Origin: Mytilinidion resinicola
Lineage: Eukaryota > Ascomycota > Dothideomycetes > Mytilinidiales > Mytilinidiaceae
NCBI RefSeq assembly: GCF_010093595.1
Contig: NW_022985439.1
Location: forward strand, 880,718 to 944,717
Length of the DNA stretch: 64,000 nt
Direction: 5' to 3'
The position numbers and the translations under genes are program-made. This document shows positions 60,455-64,000 of this stretch, in pieces. Numbering within the stretch: the first letter of the stretch is position 1; each line of letters opens with the position of its first letter. Below the pieces are notes generated by a model that did not search any database, was not told the origin of the DNA, and worked only from the letters and a program-made list of their open reading frames with translations.

Positions 60455-61169
60455 CTACTCTGTATCGTTAGCTTCCTCCTTAGCTCCGTCTTTGCCATAT
60501 GATTCAGGTGACTTGAGCCATGGTTTCTCACCCTGAGGGTGTTTACGCTTGATAGACAGCGATCTCATCACATCAAACAGGAATACAGCCGTATACATGT
60601 CGAAGGTAGCGTTTTTGGTCCAACTCTCCTGGGAAACCCATGTCCAGAAGTCCACAAGGAGACGCCTCGCAGGTGATCCCTCAAGCGTACCGTTGTAGAT
60701 GATGTTGACAGCTGCTTTGGTAGGGTACTGTCTGTGCTTGTCTTCTCCGATCTTGGTGTCTGATCTCGCAATAATAGCTTTCAAGACAGCTATTTTGAAC
60801 CCATCGTCCGCCAATCTTTCTCCTAGAACGTACGCTTTCGAGCTGAACGTATCCTTCTGCATGCCCTTCATCATTGCCAACAGGCAGATGCTTGAAGTAG
60901 AGCCACTGCATATAAGTCCGAAAAGTGTCCGCGTCGTCCTCCGGCATGTCAACTGAACGAGGGTCGTCTCGCATCTCGGCCCGTTCTGGCTTCATTGCGT
61001 TTCTTAAGGACAGTGAACTGGCGCAGATGAGCCCCTCGTGAGCATGGAAAGTTGTTGTGTCATCGCTGCTGATGATAAGGGCGATTGTCGGTCCGTTGAT
61101 GCTGCTGATAGCCTTGTCACAAGGGACACGAGAACTGGGGGGAGTCGTTTTGGGCGCGCTTTCCGCCAT
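60455..61169 (-). pseudogene. BTB/POZ-domain protein, copy 1, frameshifted
   Basis: The BTB half begins MAESAPKTTPPSSRVP (61169) and runs KAISSINGPTIALIIS, HAHEGLICASSLSLRNAMKP and TFRTYMQWLYFKHLPV, with no intron. Near 60835-60845 the frame slips inside CAGCTCGAAAGCGTACG. Continuing in the other frame gives KAYVLGERLADDGFKIAVLK, then PARRLLVDFWTWVSQESW and GEKPWLKSPESYGKDG to the stop at 60455. Both halves are otherwise clean and aligned with copy 2, so the lesion is a single small indel, either real or a sequencing error. This is the best-preserved member of the array. Confidence 0.75.
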
Positions 61170-61537
61170 TATGCCTTGGTGGTGCCTGTGGAAACGGAGT
61201 TGTGTTGTAGTGTGGTTGTGGGATGAGGTATTCAAAGGTCAGCAACTTCATATTGTTATATATTCCCGCTCAGAGCTCTCAATTCACCATGAGGTAGACA
61301 CTCATGCTCAATTCACCAGGAGGTAGACACTCATGGTCTTCGGACAGCTTCACGACACCGTCAAGGCTGCTTCGACCCACTTCCAGCACTTGGACGTGAT
61401 TGATTTAGCACCAGGTCGCACGGATCTATCTACCCGCTCAGAGAGTCGCTGAGTATCTCATGCCACCTCTAAACCTCACCCCGTCGACAAAAACCAGTCA
61501 GCAATGCATCCGCTTCCTCCTGCTAGACGTCGGTGAA
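61170..61537. other. spacer with 26-bp direct repeat
   Basis: AATTCACC-T/G-GAGGTAGACAC followed by TCATG occurs at 61281-61306 and again at 61310-61335, differing at one base, period 29. No gene. Confidence 0.6.
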
Positions 61538-62397
61538 CTATGCATTGGTGTTCTTTTCCACGCCATTTTTGCTGTCACAGGTCTTCGCCTCGCTATCCTC
61601 GCCGCTATCCCTCTTCTCGCCGCCTTTGCGATACTTCTCAGGCGACTTAACCTATGGTTTATCCGTAGCTAGCTTCTCTCGGACGGATGCCAGGCGTATC
61701 ATTGCGTCGAATAAGAAATCCGCCGGATATGGATTGACGGTGAGGTTTTCGAACCAGCTTTCAGAGGCTTCCCATGAATAGAAGTCCACAACAAGGCGTC
61801 TGGCAGGAAAGCCTTCGGGCGTGCCCTCATAGATAATCTGAATTGCCTTAAAGTCAGGCATATATCGAGTCCGACCCTCCCCAACCTGCACAAGCACTGC
61901 CGACTTCGCAATTATGGCATCAAATATACCTTGTTGGAACCCATCGTCCATAATCTTCTCGCCTAAAACATATGCCTTCGCGAGCTGGTCATATTCCTCG
62001 CTGCTTTTCTCATCGACTCTAACGGGTAGGTGCTTGACATAGAGTCATTGCATGTAGATTCGGAATACCTCGGCGTCGTCGTCGGTTAAGTGAACAGAAC
62101 GTGGATCGCTTCGCATCTCAGCCCACTCCGGCTTCATAGCATTCTTGAAGAAATTAGAATGGGTGCAAATCAGCTCTTCGTGGATGTAGAATGTAGTCTT
62201 TTCGTCCCCGTCGCCGACGATTACTGCGATCATAGGGCCGTTGACGCTGCTACTAGTGAGTAACGCCCTCCAACATTTTGCGTGGAGCTCTGAAGTTCTG
62301 TTGACGGACCTCAAGCAGCTGCAAATGGATTTGAATTGACTCACCTGATAGCTCTGTCGGGAGGAACACGAGGATCTGGTGGGCTCTGCGCCGCCAT
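61538..62397 (-). pseudogene. BTB/POZ-domain protein, copy 2, two stops at tryptophan positions
   Basis: Exon 1, 62397-62345, begins MAAQSPPDPRVPPDRAI. A 91-nt intron (62344-62254, GTGAGT donor, CTAG acceptor) joins exon 2 at SSVNGPMIAVIVGDGDEKTT. The frame is continuous to 61538 except for TGA at 62045-62047 and TAG at 61652-61654. Against copy 1, TGA replaces the Trp of TYMQWLY (here IYMQ-stop-LY) and TAG replaces the Trp of KPWLKSPE (here KP-stop-VKSPE). The flanking nucleotides are nearly identical, so these are single G-to-A changes of TGG. The rest of the protein, including KAYVLGEKIMDDGFQQGIF and PARRLVVDFYSWEASESW, is intact. Nonfunctional unless the stops are edited or misread. Confidence 0.75.
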
Positions 62398-63026
62398 CGT
62401 GCCTCTGACGGATATTAGCGTGTGTAACAAAAAGACCCGGTGGTGGAACGTACGGGAATTCCTGGACCGGGCACTCGGTTTTTCGAGTGATAGTTGTGTG
62501 GTGGGTGGAGCTGTGTTTGCAAGCTGAAGAGGTCCAAGGTATACTCAAGGCATTCCAAAGCTGTCACGTCCCCTCCATAGAAAGGGCCGCGATAGATCTC
62601 TCGTCCCAACTCGAACGCATGTAAGGCCAATTGAAACCTTCTGGTGATTCATCTGCAATGACTGTTTCCAGTGGCATGACGACTGACTGCATGACTCATC
62701 CAACTTGAGCTTACCTAGGCATTCTCACAGTCACATTCCAAATTTATATAGTCATGCCTCTAACACCTTGAGTTTGAAGGCATAATGCAAAGCCCATCCC
62801 GTTCCAACGTACTTCAGACTTGACCGCACTTTCCAAAATGCTCTGACCAGATTCCTGCCATACCTGAAAGGACAATTCGATCCCTTCGACACTACCAAGG
62901 CTATGTGAAGAAGCACCAGGATCTGACACTTCTCTCTTCGCTTTCTCACCTCTGATCGGACGTTCGAAGGGGCTCTGTTGTGATCTACTACAAACCTTTC
63001 CGTACCACAAATACACCTTCCACACC
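62398..63026. other. intergenic DNA
   Basis: BTB copy 2 promoter and promoter of the next gene; no additional gene. Confidence 0.4.
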
Positions 63027-63578
63027 ATGTCAGACTTCGATCTCGACCCCCTCGCAGAATTGAACCGTCTCGCCGACGCTGCCTTGTCCACAGACGCTCA
63101 AGCAGCCTCCACATACCCATCTCCCGACACTATCGCCCGCTGGCAACGTCTTTTCCACTACGACCGTAAGCAAGCACTCCAGCTCATCACCGCCCAACGC
63201 CTCGACCTATCCCGCACCCGCATCTCCGACACTCACTGGGAGCTCGTACGCCCCTCCCGCGAAGCAGCTGGTCATGATCGCGAGAGCTACGAGCATGCGC
63301 TGGGCCTTGGGAAGGTGTTGAAGGAGCAGTCGGCGACCATCACGATTACTACTGCGGACGGGAGGCAGGAGCAGGCGTTCGTATTTCGATTGGGGGGATT
63401 GCTGGAGAACGCGGAGAAGGTTAGGGAGGTGGCGGGGCTAGAAAAGCTCCCGAAGGTTGTCAATGGGCAAGGGGAGATGGGACCGGCGCAGTTTTGTGTG
63501 GTGGACTTAAAGGCAAAGGGAAAGGTTGAGGATTGGTTGGCCATGTCCCAGGTGGCGCAGTCCGAAAAGGGTTCTTGA
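63027..63578 (+). CDS. hypothetical protein, 183 residues
   Basis: Intronless frame from ATG 63027 (MSDFDLDPLAELNRLADAAL). It is acidic and helical at the N-terminus, with TIARWQRLFHYDRKQALQLI and ARQ-type helices, then a beta-rich middle (ATITITTADGRQEQAFVFRL) and a conserved-looking end (AQFCVVDLKAKGKVEDWLAM). Codon use and good ATG context support a real gene. I do not recognise a domain. No signal peptide or membrane segment is seen, so a cytosolic or nuclear location is likely. Confidence 0.7.
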   Translation: MSDFDLDPLAELNRLADAALSTDAQAASTYPSPDTIARWQRLFHYDRKQALQLITAQRLDLSRTRISDTHWELVRPSREAAGHDRESYEHALGLGKVLKEQSATITITTADGRQEQAFVFRLGGLLENAEKVREVAGLEKLPKVVNGQGEMGPAQFCVVDLKAKGKVEDWLAMSQVAQSEKGS

Positions 63579-64000
63579 AGGGTGGCATGATTCTAGTGCC
63601 GATTATTGTGGAGTTTGGTCATGAATGAGAATTAGTTCTTCTTGATGAATAAGGGATGTGGATGGTGAAGGAAATCGGATCACTGCAAGAATAATGCAGC
63701 ATCCTACTCTTCCAGGTTAGAGTACTACTGGAGATATTGACCCAATAATAACCAACAATCCCTTACCCAGGCACGTGGGGTATGGAAATGGTGGCACAAT
63801 AATTCTAGAACAAGCTGTCTCGTGTGTACACCTGTCTACCACTGCTTGGGTTGCTTTAATATGTTTTCAGGATTGTAAAGAAGATAGAAGCTCTTCACCT
63901 TGGGCTAGAAGTGGCGACCGGCTCGTGCACGCTACCACCTCGTGCACGGTTTCTTAAAAACCCCAACAACATTGCTAAATTGTAACGCTCTAATAGAATT
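63579..64000. other. intergenic DNA to the window edge
   Basis: No gene is supported. The word CTCGTGCAC occurs twice (63922-63930 and 63939-63947) and also follows the palindrome at 43.1 kb. Confidence 0.4.

Overview
The window is nuclear DNA from a filamentous ascomycete (Pezizomycotina; Dothideomycetes seems likeliest but is not proven). The reasons are short GT-AG introns of 43-110 nt with CTAAC/CTGAC-type branch sites, long pyrimidine-rich leaders, and a gene set that includes a Con7-type zinc-finger factor, DUF3292, HET-domain fragments, DUF3328/UstYa, and an AT-rich piggyBac relic that looks RIP-mutated (RIP = repeat-induced point mutation).

Layout. 0.4-1.5 kb: a 2OG-Fe(II) (phytanoyl-CoA-dioxygenase-like) gene with an apparent 1-nt frameshift. 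1.9-4.0 kb: THI20-type thiamine gene with 12 exons. 4.5-7.0 kb: DBP2 RNA helicase with an unusually long 434-nt internal intron. 7-12.6 kb: no supported gene, very GC-rich, leading into the pyrimidine-rich leader of a Con7-type C2H2 factor (12.65-14.28 kb). 14.3-20.4 kb: a second gene desert, with poly-G/poly-C runs and G-quadruplex-like tracts near its start. 20.4-28.8 kb: a mitochondrial PPR protein, a kinesin-6-like motor with a GC-AG intron inside its P-loop, and a DUF3292 membrane protein with a frameshift. 29.3-30.9 kb: a secreted BPL_N/GATase-like gene whose reading frame is interrupted only by TAG codons and which ends in two His/Cys/Ser repeats.

31-42 kb is the most interesting part. 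A secreted FAD oxidoreductase diverges from a UstYa-family (DUF3328) gene. Beside them lies a small secreted protein made of five 27-residue repeats punctuated by Lys-Arg sites. This is the architecture of a fungal Kex2-processed RiPP precursor with its UstYa oxidase (dikaritin type). A secreted HELTH metalloprotease and a prenylcysteine-oxidase-like flavoprotein follow. I recognise neither the repeat peptide nor the cluster.

42-47.4 kb is degraded: palindromes, a decayed minus-strand piggyBac transposase, and a HET C-terminal fragment whose missing N-terminus may be the fragment at 36.65 kb. 48-58.3 kb returns to conserved genes: a hypothetical protein, the HRD1 ubiquitin ligase, a second prenylcysteine-oxidase-like gene, and VPS4 divergent from prefoldin subunit 6. 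58.8-62.4 kb holds three tandem BTB/POZ paralogues, each broken differently; the two stop codons in the third sit at tryptophan positions of its sister copy. A 183-residue unknown protein lies at 63.0-63.6 kb. All gene models were spliced by eye from reading frame, splice signals and remembered family conservation; no database search was made.
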